DNA of 64,000 nucleotides from Clostridia bacterium. GTDB lineage: Bacteria; Bacillota; Clostridia; Oscillospirales; Acutalibacteraceae. The stretch lies in NCBI GenBank assembly GCA_017421045.1, contig JAFQMC010000017.1, positions 33,602-97,601 on the forward strand, written 5' to 3'. This document shows, in pieces, positions 18,410 through 29,882 of the stretch. The position numbers and the translations under genes were made by a program. Positions within the stretch are counted from its first letter, which is position 1. Every line of letters starts with the position of its first letter. The notes under the pieces were generated by a model. The model was not told where the DNA came from. It saw nothing but the letters and a program-made list of their open reading frames with translations, and made no database searches.

Positions 18410-18877
18410 CTATACAATCATCTGGGAGAAATTATTCTCAAGCATTTCTCTTGTTACATTGGTGAAGCTGGTATCATCAAGATATATAATAATATAGTTT
18501 TCTATTGTTTTCGCTTCGGTGACGGTCATCGTCTTGTTTATCTCGAGTTCTTCTTTACGGGTTGAAAGCATATCTTCAGCTGCTTCGGCAGAATCAAACT
18601 TATAAATATATATCATATTTTCAACATATCTGTTCTCATCGAAGAAAACAACCCAAGTATATGCATCGAAATAATTTATTACAAGTTTATCATCGTCGGT
18701 AACAAGATTATCAATATCTTCTGTTGTGCTTAAAGTATCAGTCTCAATTTTTCCATTATTTTCATGGCCTGATACTACAAAACCATCACTGCTGTCTGCA
18801 CAGCCTACAGCGCCGAACGCAAGCACGACTATCACTATCAGTGAAACCAACAATGCTGAGGAACACTTAACTTTCAT
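18410..18877 (-). CDS. Predicted lipoprotein of unknown function
   Basis: 155 aa from the ATG at 18877, which follows GGGTGAT closely; the TTG four codons earlier overlaps that site. The signal is VSLIVIVVLAFGAVGC, with a lipobox-like GAVGC and +1 Cys, so it is probably a diacylglyceryl-anchored surface protein. The mature part is acidic and has no motif I recognise. Monocistronic: hairpins lie on both sides. A perfect CACAAC-AG-GTTGTG palindrome lies 39 bp upstream (18916-18929). Confidence 0.75.
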   Translation of the reverse strand: MKVKCSSALLVSLIVIVVLAFGAVGCADSSDGFVVSGHENNGKIETDTLSTTEDIDNLVTDDDKLVINYFDAYTWVVFFDENRYVENMIYIYKFDSAEAAEDMLSTRKEELEINKTMTVTEAKTIENYIIIYLDDTSFTNVTREMLENNFSQMIV

Positions 18878-18915
18878 ATAATCACCCAAATTGTAGAAGA
18901 ATAATTTTTACATAC

Positions 18916-18929
18916 CACAACAGGTTGTG
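18916..18929. promoter_or_regulatory. Perfect palindrome upstream of a lipoprotein gene
   Basis: CACAACAGGTTGTG: six-base arms around a two-base centre, in the 226-bp gap before the lipoprotein gene. Candidate operator; no promoter hexamers could be fixed with confidence nearby. Confidence 0.35.
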
Positions 18930-19061
18930 CAAATGCATCTTCACAAGAAAAAACACACTATAAAAGCCCATAAACACTGGCGTTTTCATCACAATACCTT
19001 TTGTTGCATGAAAGAGTTTATCACTATTATTTTGAATTTTCAAACAACAATATTGTAATAG

Positions 19062-19098
19062 AAAATGACGTTGATGTTACTATCATCAACGTCATTTT
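19062..19098 (-). terminator. Terminator of the V-ATPase operon
   Basis: 15-bp perfect stem AAAATGACGTTGATG/CATCAACGTCATTTT with a seven-base loop, 18 bases after the ntpD stop, followed on the minus strand by a short T-rich run. Confidence 0.85.
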
Positions 19099-19115
19099 TC
19101 TTCCATTTGAGAATA

Positions 19116-19763
19116 TTAATATCCGTGGGCGTTTTTGAGCACCATATCCTTAACTTTCATAAGTCTGGTCTGGGTTGAGCGCTCGTTTTCGTCAAGTTTC
19201 ATTGTTATATAACGGATCTTTTCTTTTGTTTCAGGTATCATCACATGCTCCAGTGCGTTAACACGTCTGCGGGTTTTTTCGATTTCTGCAGACATGAGCT
19301 GACAGGATTTTTCGATCTCTGCAAGTCTGAGCATATCGGGTAAAACGTCAGCCAGAGAACTCACTGCATCATCAAGATCGGCAGAAGTAAATGCCAGACC
19401 GTAACAATAGATATCGTTCTTGTCAGATGTTCTTGTATTGATGTTATATACAGGAATATCAACACTCATTACATTAGTGTATGAAACATCCAGATATACC
19501 TCCTGCTTTGGTGCAAGCATAGAAGCACTCAATGTCTGGGGGTTCATTGATGCACTGGCAAGAACAAAGTTCTTATTAGCCTCTGATATTGCTTTTTCCA
19601 CCTTTGCACGAAGCTCACGGTTGAGACGAGCCATATCTAAAAAACTTCTCATAAGTTCGTCTCTCTTATCTTTGAGCAACTTGTGGCCGCGAGTGGCGGT
19701 TGCAAGCTTTTTCTTCAGACGTGTGAGTTCCATTCTGGTGGGATTGATTTGTGTTGAAGCCAT
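19116..19763 (-). CDS. ntpD: V-type ATP synthase subunit D
   Basis: Central rotor shaft of the V1 sector, a long antiparallel coiled coil. 215 aa, typical. It starts with INPTRMELTRLKKKLATATR, the family signature, and both terminal helices are heptad-like and rich in charged residues. Last gene of the ntp operon, 14 bp after ntpB. Confidence 0.95.
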   Translation of the reverse strand: MASTQINPTRMELTRLKKKLATATRGHKLLKDKRDELMRSFLDMARLNRELRAKVEKAISEANKNFVLASASMNPQTLSASMLAPKQEVYLDVSYTNVMSVDIPVYNINTRTSDKNDIYCYGLAFTSADLDDAVSSLADVLPDMLRLAEIEKSCQLMSAEIEKTRRRVNALEHVMIPETKEKIRYITMKLDENERSTQTRLMKVKDMVLKNAHGY

Positions 19764-19777
19764 AAAACAATCACCAC

Positions 19778-21151
19778 TTACTTCTTGTCATAATACATAT
19801 CGAGATATTTATCATCGATTCGTTTGAGTTCGGAACGAGGCAGAATTCTCAGAAGTTCCCAACCAAGGTCGAGGGTTTCTTCGATGCTTCGGTCGGTTGT
19901 GTATCCCTGAGAAACATAGCGCTTTTCAAACTCGTCAGCAAACTTTGCATAAAGTTTGTCAATATCCGTCAATGCTGCCTCACCGAGGATTACCATGAGC
20001 TCCTTGGCATCTTTACCTCTTGCATACGCGGAGAAGAGCTGGTTCATGGTGTTTGAGTGATCTGCTCGGGTTTTGCCCTCTCCTATTCCCTTGTCTTTAA
20101 GTCTTGAAAGCGAGGGAAGTACATCAATGGGAGGAGCAATGCCCTTGCGGTAAAGCTCTCGGGAAAGAATGATCTGTCCCTCTGTGATGTATCCTGTAAG
20201 GTCAGGAATCGGATGAGTCTTATCATCCTCAGGCATAGTAAGAATAGGAATCAGGGTGATTGATCCATTCTTGCCCTTCTGTCTGCCTGCACGCTCGTAA
20301 AGCGATGCAAGGTCAGTATACATATATCCGGGATAACCGCGACGTCCGGGAACTTCCTTGCGAGCGGCTGATACTTCTCTCAGAGCATCTGCATAGTTTG
20401 TAATATCTGTGAGAATTACAAGCACGTGCATATTCTCTTCAAAGGCCAGATACTCAGCAGCAGTAAGTGCCATACGAGGTGTGGAAATAAGCTCAATAGC
20501 AGGATCGTTTGCCAGATTCATAAACATTACTGTTCTGTCAATTGCACCTGTCTCACGGAAGCTTTCAACAAAGAAGTTGGATTCCTCAAAGGTGATACCC
20601 ATGGCGGCAAACACAACGGCGAAGGGTTCGTTTGTGCCGCGAACCTTAGCCTGACGTGCAATCTGAGCGGCAAGATTTGAATGTGGAAGACCGGAAGCTG
20701 AGAAAATGGGAAGCTTCTGACCGCGAACGAGGGTATTAAGTCCATCGATGGCAGAAATACCTGTCTGAATAAACTCCTGAGGGTAGTTTCTGGCGGCGGG
20801 ATTCATAGGTAATCCATTGATATCAAGTCTGTCTACGGGAAGAATCTCGGGACCACCGTCGATAGGACGGCCCATACCGTCAAATACTCTTGAAAGCATA
20901 TCGTGGGACACAGCAAGCTCCATGCTTCTGCCTAAGAAACGCACCTTTGAATCGGAAAGGTTAATGCCTGCAGCAGAGTCGAAAAGCTGCACAAGTGCAT
21001 CGGTGCCGTTGATTTCGAGAACTTTGCATCTGCGGATTTCACCGCTTGCAAGTTCAATTTCGCCAAGCTCATTGTAGCTGACATTTTCAACGCCCTGAAC
21101 GAGCATCAGAGGACCGGCGACCTCCTGAATTGTTCTGTATTCTCTTGGCAT
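19778..21151 (-). CDS. ntpB: V-type ATP synthase subunit B
   Basis: Non-catalytic nucleotide-binding subunit of the A3B3 head. 457 aa from the ATG at 21151, which has GAGG six bases upstream and follows the ntpA stop by one base; a GTG four codons earlier would overlap ntpA. The region corresponding to the P-loop is [18 protein letters not shown], lacking the Lys-Thr of catalytic subunits, as expected for [24 protein letters not shown] follows. Confidence 0.96.
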   Translation of the reverse strand: MPREYRTIQEVAGPLMLVQGVENVSYNELGEIELASGEIRRCKVLEINGTDALVQLFDSAAGINLSDSKVRFLGRSMELAVSHDMLSRVFDGMGRPIDGGPEILPVDRLDINGLPMNPAARNYPQEFIQTGISAIDGLNTLVRGQKLPIFSASGLPHSNLAAQIARQAKVRGTNEPFAVVFAAMGITFEESNFFVESFRETGAIDRTVMFMNLANDPAIELISTPRMALTAAEYLAFEENMHVLVILTDITNYADALREVSAARKEVPGRRGYPGYMYTDLASLYERAGRQKGKNGSITLIPILTMPEDDKTHPIPDLTGYITEGQIILSRELYRKGIAPPIDVLPSLSRLKDKGIGEGKTRADHSNTMNQLFSAYARGKDAKELMVILGEAALTDIDKLYAKFADEFEKRYVSQGYTTDRSIEETLDLGWELLRILPRSELKRIDDKYLDMYYDKK

Positions 21152-21152
21152 A

Positions 21153-22922
21153 TCAGTCCTCACCCCTTCTCACAATATCGGCAATTTCTTTATCAAGAGC
21201 AGAGAGGATATCTGAATACTGCTTCTTGATTTCATCGTTGGAAACATATTTAAATCTACCAATACGCTCTCTTACATCCATCTTAACAATGGCATCAATA
21301 TCAGCCCCCTGTTCCAGAGCACCTAAAGACAAATCATAGAAATTGAGTATCAGCTCCATCATCATGAGCTGTTTTTCAAGAGGTGTATAGGTATCTGTGT
21401 CGTGGAACGCGTTCTGATGCAGGAAATCCTCGCGTATAGAACGTGCTGCTTCAAGCTTGAGTCTGTCGGGCGATGAAAGAGCATCCATACCAACAAGCTT
21501 AACAATTTCTTCAAGTTCTGCTTCTTCCTGAAGAAGCTGCATTAATCTTGTGCGACACTTCATCCACTCAGGTGATACATTCTGATCAAACCACTTTGAG
21601 AGAGTATCAACGTACAGCGAGTAACTGGTGAGCCAGTTAACTGCAGGGAAATGTCTCTTATATGCAAGGGATGAATCGAGTCCCCAGAATACTTTTACAA
21701 TACGCAATGTAGCCTGAGAAACAGGCTCAGAGATGTCACCTCCGGGAGGAGAAACCGCACCAATAACGGAAAGTGTACCAATGCGCTCATCACTGGAGAG
21801 GGTCTCCACCTTACCTGCACGCTCGTAGAACTGAGCAAGACGGGATCCAAGATACGCAGGGTATCCTTCTTCACCGGGCATTTCTTCAAGTCGACCTGAC
21901 ATCTCACGAAGAGCCTCTGCCCAACGGGATGTAGAGTCAGCCATAAGAGCAACGGAATATCCCATATCGCGGAAATACTCAGCGATAGTAATACCTGTGT
22001 AGATAGAAGCTTCACGGGCAGCAACGGGCATATCAGAGGTATTTGCAATAAGCACAGTACGCTCCATCAGAGATTTGCCTGTTTTTGGGTCTATGAGCTC
22101 GGGGAATTCGTTGAGAACATCTGTCATCTCATTTCCGCGCTCTCCGCATCCGATGTATACAACAATATCTGCTTCAGCCCATTTTGCAAGCTGATGCTGA
22201 ACTACGGTCTTACCTGAACCGAAGGGGCCCGGAACAGCTGCGACACCGCCCTTGGTAATAGGAAACAGAGTATCAATAACACGCTGACCTGTTACAAGGG
22301 GTGCCTCAGGAGAAAGCTTTCTCTTATAGGGACGCTGTACACGTACAGGCCACTTCTGCATAAGAGTCAGTTCTCTATCTGTGCCGTTATCAAGGGTCAC
22401 AACAGCTATGGTTTCATCGACAGTGAATTCACCTGTTGCTATAGATTTGATAACTCCGCTTACATGAGGAGGAACAAGAATCTTATGTTCTACAACCTCG
22501 GTCTCCTGAACGGTGCCTGTTACATCACCTGAAGCTACCCTGTCCCCAACCTTCACAGATGCTACAAAAGTCCACTTTTTCTCTCTTGAAAGAGAAGGCA
22601 CTTCCACACCACGCTTGAGACTATTACCCGAAAGTCGCATAATATCCTCAAGAGGGCGCTGAATTCCATCGTAGATATTGGAGATAAGTCCGGGTCCAAG
22701 CTCAACAGAAAGAGGACTTCCCGTTGACTCAACAGGTTCACCGGGAGCAAGACCCGAGGTCTCTTCATAAACCTGAATGGATGCACTATCGCCGTGCATC
22801 TCAATAATTTCACCTATAAGTCGCTGATCTGATACACGTACAACGTCAAACAAATTGGCATCACGCATATTATCAGCGATAACAAGAGGACCTGCAATTT
22901 TTCTGATAGATCCTACGCTCAT
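21153..22922 (-). CDS. ntpA: V-type ATP synthase catalytic subunit A
   Basis: Catalytic ATPase subunit. 589 aa. The Walker A is GPFGSGKTV; the family insert (non-homologous region) lies around 110-180; the Walker B region is [16 protein letters not shown]. An arginine-rich C-terminal helical bundle follows. AAAGGATG precedes the ATG. The stop is one base before ntpB's start, giving equal A and B synthesis. Confidence 0.97.
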   Translation of the reverse strand: MSVGSIRKIAGPLVIADNMRDANLFDVVRVSDQRLIGEIIEMHGDSASIQVYEETSGLAPGEPVESTGSPLSVELGPGLISNIYDGIQRPLEDIMRLSGNSLKRGVEVPSLSREKKWTFVASVKVGDRVASGDVTGTVQETEVVEHKILVPPHVSGVIKSIATGEFTVDETIAVVTLDNGTDRELTLMQKWPVRVQRPYKRKLSPEAPLVTGQRVIDTLFPITKGGVAAVPGPFGSGKTVVQHQLAKWAEADIVVYIGCGERGNEMTDVLNEFPELIDPKTGKSLMERTVLIANTSDMPVAAREASIYTGITIAEYFRDMGYSVALMADSTSRWAEALREMSGRLEEMPGEEGYPAYLGSRLAQFYERAGKVETLSSDERIGTLSVIGAVSPPGGDISEPVSQATLRIVKVFWGLDSSLAYKRHFPAVNWLTSYSLYVDTLSKWFDQNVSPEWMKCRTRLMQLLQEEAELEEIVKLVGMDALSSPDRLKLEAARSIREDFLHQNAFHDTDTYTPLEKQLMMMELILNFYDLSLGALEQGADIDAIVKMDVRERIGRFKYVSNDEIKKQYSDILSALDKEIADIVRRGED

Positions 22923-22962
22923 TTGAAATCATCCTTTCACTGGATAATATAAGAACAAAACA

Positions 22963-23274
22963 TTAAAGAATATCGGAACCGACAGCTTTTTCTACTGACT
23001 TCTTAACATAAGCCATTCCCTGACCTGTATTTCCCTTAACACCGGGAATCAGAATTATCGCTGGTGTAGGCTTAAAACTGAATTTTTCAATTTCTTCTGT
23101 CAGGTCTGCCGCAAGCTGTTCAGTTATATAAACAATAGTATATGTGTCGCCTGAAGTAAGTTGCTTAAAAATCTCTCTTCCTTTTTGCTGATTATCAGCA
23201 TAGAAAACATCAAGTCCAAGGGCAGCAAATCCATATATACTGTCTCTGTCTCCGAGTACGGCTACTTTATACAT
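22963..23274 (-). CDS. ntpG: V-type ATP synthase subunit F (NtpG)
   Basis: Small regulatory stalk subunit with a Rossmann-like fold (103 aa). Begins YKVAVLGDRDSIYGFAALG, the F-subunit signature. Overlaps the end of ntpC by eight bases, so it is translationally coupled. Confidence 0.93.
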   Translation of the reverse strand: MYKVAVLGDRDSIYGFAALGLDVFYADNQQKGREIFKQLTSGDTYTIVYITEQLAADLTEEIEKFSFKPTPAIILIPGVKGNTGQGMAYVKKSVEKAVGSDIL

Positions 23275-24241
23275 ACATTTCCCTTACCCTTTCACGAATT
23301 ACCCCATCATCAAGGGCGTTGAGTTTTGCAGTAAGAATAAGACGAACCGCTTTGATTTCTGTCTGCTTAGCAATAATATATGCCACCAGAGGGCCAATAG
23401 AAAAGGGTTCGGATTTCTGGGTTTTCATCAGATTGATGATGTAGTTATCGCACCATTTTTCAAAAGCAGAAAGCGATTCCTTTATATATGAAACAGAATC
23501 TTTATAGTCAGTTGCTGAGAGATAACTGCATACTTCGTCAAAACCTCTGGCTGCTGATGATGCCAAAAGCTTAACATCGAGGCTCTCACAATCCGCCATA
23601 GACCTTAACAGAAAGTCGGCGGATTTCAAAAGCTTTGCACCACGCACGGCAATCTTGATATTTCCTGCAGCAACAAACACTTCGCAATATCTGCGGATGA
23701 GAGCGTCGCCACTGTTATTGCCCAGTCTTTCAACCTCGTTAAGACAGGCTTTGTCAATAATCGCATCGCAAAGCTGACCGTCACCTGTTTTGAGGAGAAT
23801 AGACATGGCCTCCTGTGCAACAGAAGATAAAAACTCCGGCAACTCGCTGTATTCCTTGGACTTTACAGCTGAGTAGATATCCAAAGGACTCAGCACAGAA
23901 CCGGATAAAAACATAAACTCCGGGTCAATATCTGAATACACCGCTTTTATGGAAGCTTTCAGATTATGAAAATCATTCTGAACTCTGAAAAAATCGAAAC
24001 AGGACAAATCCCCTACCAGTTCTCTCATAAGTTCCCAGAGTGAATCCTGCTCGCAAAGAAGAATATCTTTGTGGCCATAATCACCGGATGTGCCCCAACC
24101 CTGCTCTGTGAGATATCTCTCTACAGACTGGGCATCCTTCATAGAAATCATCTGGTCGATATTCTTTGAGGAGAGAAGCTTGTTTTCTTTGCAACGGATT
24201 CGGGAAACCGCATAGATATACTCGTCTTTATTAATACGCAT
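23267..24241 (-). CDS. ntpC: V-type ATP synthase subunit C
   Basis: Funnel-shaped subunit (d in eukaryotes) joining the rotor shaft to the membrane ring. 324 aa from the ATG at 24241, eight bases after GGAGG. The TTG at 24262 lies before the ribosome site and overlaps the ntpE stop. The RINKDEYIYAVSRIRCKE N-terminus is typical; the rest is all-helical with low motif content. Confidence 0.92.
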   Translation of the reverse strand: MRINKDEYIYAVSRIRCKENKLLSSKNIDQMISMKDAQSVERYLTEQGWGTSGDYGHKDILLCEQDSLWELMRELVGDLSCFDFFRVQNDFHNLKASIKAVYSDIDPEFMFLSGSVLSPLDIYSAVKSKEYSELPEFLSSVAQEAMSILLKTGDGQLCDAIIDKACLNEVERLGNNSGDALIRRYCEVFVAAGNIKIAVRGAKLLKSADFLLRSMADCESLDVKLLASSAARGFDEVCSYLSATDYKDSVSYIKESLSAFEKWCDNYIINLMKTQKSEPFSIGPLVAYIIAKQTEIKAVRLILTAKLNALDDGVIRERVREMYV

Positions 24242-24258
24242 ATCAAGGTCCTCCCAAA

Positions 24259-24843
24259 TCAAGCAAAGAGGAGCTTTGCAACTTCATCGCTGAAACGCTC
24301 TGATTCTGCTGAGAATATTGAGGAGAGTCCACAGTTTACTTCGATTCCGCCGTATGTGAGAATAAATCCACCGTCGATATCTGCAGGAGAAGTGCCGATA
24401 GTAAGATTACCCTGGGCAGACTTTGAAAGCTCCTGATCATAATCCTTTGGCAAACGAGCTAAATCGCGAGCCGAAAAAGAAATCAAACCGTCTGCATCTT
24501 CGCTATACTTAGCTACCATTTTTGATATGACAGCAAAGTACTCATTATCGGGGAGATTATAAATGTACTCACGGGCGCTGTTTAGCGCTGATGCGATAAT
24601 CTCCTGCTTTGTTTTGAGGATAACAGAACGGGACTCGATATCAGCAGTGGATTTTGCTCTCAGGATAATCTCGTCGTATTTGCACACAGCGTCTTTTTCA
24701 CCATCGAAAACAATGCGTTCAGCCTGAGCTTTTGCATTTGCTATGATGTCGGCACACTGTGATTCTGTTGTTTTTTTGATATCTGCACAGGAGTTGTCTG
24801 CATCGAGCTTAATCTGTGCGAGAATTTTTTCTAAACCAGTCAT
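24259..24843 (-). CDS. ntpE: V-type ATP synthase subunit E
   Basis: Peripheral stator subunit. 194 aa: a long N-terminal helix (about 1-90) rich in Ala, Lys, Asp and Glu, then a mixed C-terminal domain that caps subunit B. Pairs with the NtpF product. Located between ntpK and ntpC as in Enterococcus hirae. Confidence 0.9.
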   Translation of the reverse strand: MTGLEKILAQIKLDADNSCADIKKTTESQCADIIANAKAQAERIVFDGEKDAVCKYDEIILRAKSTADIESRSVILKTKQEIIASALNSAREYIYNLPDNEYFAVISKMVAKYSEDADGLISFSARDLARLPKDYDQELSKSAQGNLTIGTSPADIDGGFILTYGGIEVNCGLSSIFSAESERFSDEVAKLLFA

Positions 24844-24880
24844 AATGATACTCCGTAAAAAGGAATTTATCAGTAATTAA

Positions 24881-27387
<2,507 letters not shown>

Positions 27388-27405
27388 AGCAATTACACCT
27401 CAAAC

Positions 27406-27714
27406 TCAAATTATAATATCCAGAATTTTTTTATTTATCTCAGGTTGTTTCTTCTTAGCCTCTGACTTCAGGGCATCAGCCTCTAAAAGTGCCGAGTTCT
27501 TTGCTGTGACTATAATCTCATCTGCCGAAGCACGTGCTTTATCAGATTTATGCTCTATACACAGCTTTGCCTTTTCGTGAGCCTGACTGATTATATCAGA
27601 GGCTTTTTTCTCAGCAAGTTCCAGATCTTGTCGGGAATTACTCTGTGCTGTTTCAATACTCTTCTGAGCACTGAGCTCAGCATCCCGTATACTTTCTATA
27701 GCAACAAAAGCCAT
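27406..27714 (-). CDS. ntpF: V-type ATP synthase subunit G/H (NtpF), stator coiled coil
   Basis: 102-aa all-helical protein rich in Ala, Glu, Lys and Ser, with the pattern of a right-handed coiled coil. Sequence identity is too low to name it alone. As first gene of ntpFIKECGABD and partner of NtpE it is the peripheral stalk subunit. GGAAGG lies upstream of the ATG. Confidence 0.85.
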   Translation of the reverse strand: MAFVAIESIRDAELSAQKSIETAQSNSRQDLELAEKKASDIISQAHEKAKLCIEHKSDKARASADEIIVTAKNSALLEADALKSEAKKKQPEINKKILDIII

Positions 27715-27747
27715 ATACAGTCTTCCTTCCGTATATCATTATGAACA

Positions 27748-27776
27748 ATTTTACTCTTTAGAAAATTATTAGTCAA
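27748..27776 (-). promoter_or_regulatory. Sigma-A promoter of the ntp operon
   Basis: Minus strand TTGACT (27771-27776), 17-base spacer, TAAAAT (27748-27753), about 35 bp before ntpF. Confidence 0.85.
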
Positions 27777-27845
27777 GATAATTAAGCCATTATTAGCAAT
27801 TATTTCATAATTTTTGCAATTTTCAGGGTATGTATTGTCATATTT

Positions 27846-27908
27846 TTTTGTCCAATTAAATCAGCTCAATATTTAGTAACTCATTGTGACAAAATATTAA
27901 ATTATAAT
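27846..27908 (+). promoter_or_regulatory. Likely Spo0A-controlled promoter of spoIIGA-sigE
   Basis: A TATAAT (27903-27908) lies 37 bp before the spoIIGA ATG with no sigma-A -35 at the normal distance. Two near-matches to the Spo0A box TTTTGTCRAA are present: TTTTGTCCAA at 27846-27855, and TTTTGTCACA on the opposite strand at 27885-27894, each one base off. In Bacillus the spoIIG promoter is likewise Spo0A-activated with poor -35 spacing. Confidence 0.5.
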
Positions 27909-27944
27909 GTGCAAAAATATATGTAAAAAGAAAAGGTGATATTG

Positions 27945-28751
27945 ATGCAGGTAATTTATATTGATACACTTTTATGCGTTAATCTGTTTATCGATTATTT
28001 TATTCTAAACATTGAAAGACGGATACTACATATAAATTCAAGGCACATAAGAATACTTCTGGGTGCGGTTGTTGGTTCACTATCAACACTTATTGTTTTT
28101 CTTGATATTTACAGCACATGGTTTTCGCTTATATACAAACCATTGTCAGCAATATTAATTATTATAATTGCCTATGGATACGATTCAATACGTAAACTAT
28201 TAATCCGTTCTATGGCTTTTCTGGGATTCAGTATGTTGCTTTGTGGCAGTGTTCTTGTGATTGATTTAGTTTTAAAACCTGAAAAGCTAGCTGTCTACAA
28301 CGATACTGTTTACTTCGATATATCCCCCACTCTGCTTATATGTTCAACACTGATTACGTATTTAGCACTTTCTGTTTATCAAAAAATATCAGACTCAGGT
28401 AAGCTTAAATGTAAAGTTAAGAATGTACTGATATATACAGATACCAATAGTCGGATGAGCTTTGAATCTGCTGTTGACACCGGATGTAATCTGAAAGAGC
28501 CATTCTCGGGTCTGCCTGTTATACTTACCGAAAAAGAGTTGCTTGGAGCACTAAAAATACCACCTGAGCAGATGCGTGTGATACCGCTTAGCACAGTTGC
28601 AGGCGAAGATATGATTATGGCATTTAAACCCAAATCAGTATTCATTAATAACAAACTTGTACACAATGGATGCTATATAGGTATATGCGATAAAAAACTC
28701 AACGGTGAAATCAAATCAATTATGGGAACGGAACTCGCGGAGGTATCATGA
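27945..28751 (+). CDS. spoIIGA: SpoIIGA, pro-sigma-E processing membrane protease
   Basis: Sporulation-specific aspartic protease that cleaves the pro-peptide of sigma-E in the mother cell. 268 aa from the ATG at 27945, just downstream of AAAAGGTG; a GTG three codons earlier overlaps that site. The N-terminal half has five hydrophobic helices (residues about 5-145) and the C-terminal half is the protease domain with the catalytic DTG at 178-180 in [11 protein letters not shown]. It overlaps sigE by ATGA. Confidence 0.95.
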   Translation: MQVIYIDTLLCVNLFIDYFILNIERRILHINSRHIRILLGAVVGSLSTLIVFLDIYSTWFSLIYKPLSAILIIIIAYGYDSIRKLLIRSMAFLGFSMLLCGSVLVIDLVLKPEKLAVYNDTVYFDISPTLLICSTLITYLALSVYQKISDSGKLKCKVKNVLIYTDTNSRMSFESAVDTGCNLKEPFSGLPVILTEKELLGALKIPPEQMRVIPLSTVAGEDMIMAFKPKSVFINNKLVHNGCYIGICDKKLNGEIKSIMGTELAEVS

Positions 28752-29470
28752 AATTCTTTATTATCAACATCAAAAGCATAATCCGAAAAATCACAACACT
28801 TTTTCACGGCAAAAGCAGCGTACATTACATAAACGGAAGTGAGACTTTACCTGCACCTCTGAGTAATGAAGAAGAAAAAGAAATAATGGATGAACTCTCG
28901 AGAGGAAACGAAAATGTTAGAGAGAAACTCATTGTTCACAATCTGAGGCTCGTGGTATACATAGCAAAGAAATTCGAAAGTCCCAACTGTTCTGTGGAAG
29001 ATATGATTTCTATTGGCACAATTGGTCTTATTAAAGCAGTCAACACCTTTTCGCCGGAAAGAAACATCAAGCTTGCTACGTACGCCAGCCGTTGCATTGA
29101 AAACGAAATTCTCATGTTTCTGAGAAAGTCATCACAACTTAAAAACGAGGTATCAATCGACGAACCGCTTAACACTGACTGGGACGGAAACGAACTGTTG
29201 TTGTGCGATGTTTTGGGAAGCGACCCTGACACTGTCAATACAGATATAGAAAAAGAGCTGGAAGCACGAGAACTGTTGATTGCAGTATCAAAACTCTCTG
29301 AGCGTGAATGTACCATTATGGAGCTTCGGTTCGGACTAAACGGTCAAAAGGAACACACCCAGAAACAAGTTGCTGATATGCTAGGTATATCACAATCCTA
29401 TATTTCAAGGCTTGAAAAAAAGATAATTTCAAGGCTCCGGTGCGACCTTGAAAAGACAGTTTTTCAATAA
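28748..29470 (+). CDS. sigE: RNA polymerase sporulation sigma factor SigE
   Basis: Mother-cell sigma factor of early sporulation. 240 aa: a short hydrophobic/basic pro-sequence (about 1-27), then regions 2 ([27 protein letters not shown]), 3 and 4, with the HTH at [20 protein letters not shown]. The paired upstream spoIIGA fixes its identity. sigG usually follows in Clostridia, but here the next gene is a lipoprotein on the other strand. Its likely target, the spoIIIA operon, is 14 kb away. Confidence 0.97.
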   Translation: MKFFIINIKSIIRKITTLFHGKSSVHYINGSETLPAPLSNEEEKEIMDELSRGNENVREKLIVHNLRLVVYIAKKFESPNCSVEDMISIGTIGLIKAVNTFSPERNIKLATYASRCIENEILMFLRKSSQLKNEVSIDEPLNTDWDGNELLLCDVLGSDPDTVNTDIEKELEARELLIAVSKLSERECTIMELRFGLNGQKEHTQKQVADMLGISQSYISRLEKKIISRLRCDLEKTVFQ

Positions 29471-29481
29471 CATACAGCACA

Positions 29482-29509
29482 GGACCGACATAATTTCCTA
29501 TGTCGGTCC
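29482..29509. terminator. Hairpin between sigE and a convergent lipoprotein gene
   Basis: 11-bp perfect stem GGACCGACATA/TATGTCGGTCC with a six-base loop; flanking ACAGC/GCTGT can extend it. There is no clear T tract on either strand, so termination is likely but not certain. Confidence 0.55.
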
Positions 29510-29527
29510 CGCTGTGTGCAAACAAAG

Positions 29528-29800
29528 TCAAAGTACATTATTGCTTGTAGAAGAAGCGTTGTTAGTACCCTGTGATCCTGTGTTACCTGAAGCGGTACTG
29601 TTCTCCTGATCGTCGTTTCCGATTACTCCGTCTCCGTCGGTAACAGTTCCGCTATTGTGTACTGTTGTGTTGCCACCGGTAGATTCTGTAGGCATCATGG
29701 TGGAAATCATTGTCTCGACCATATCAGCCTCGCTTTTGCAACCGCTGAGAGCACACAGTGCACACAAAGCCAACAAGATAATAGCTGTGATTCTTTTCAT
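29528..29800 (-). CDS. Small predicted lipoprotein
   Basis: 90 aa. Signal ITAIILLALCALCALSGC with lipobox LSGC. The mature part is low-complexity (Gly, Asn, Ser, Thr, Asp) with no fold evident. GAGGTGA precedes the ATG. Only 22 bp separate it from the terminator of the upstream MORN gene, too little for a promoter, so expression probably depends on read-through. Confidence 0.7.
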   Translation of the reverse strand: MKRITAIILLALCALCALSGCKSEADMVETMISTMMPTESTGGNTTVHNSGTVTDGDGVIGNDDQENSTASGNTGSQGTNNASSTSNNVL

Positions 29801-29822
29801 AATTCACCTCATAGAATGTAAA

Positions 29823-29853
29823 AATACCGTCCTCTAAATACAAGGACGGTATT
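29823..29853 (-). terminator. Terminator after the MORN-repeat gene
   Basis: 11-bp stem AATACCGTCCT/AGGACGGTATT with a nine-base loop; on the minus strand it is followed by TTTTTAC. Confidence 0.8.
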
Positions 29854-29882
29854 ATTATGTGAATAAGATTTGATATTATGTT

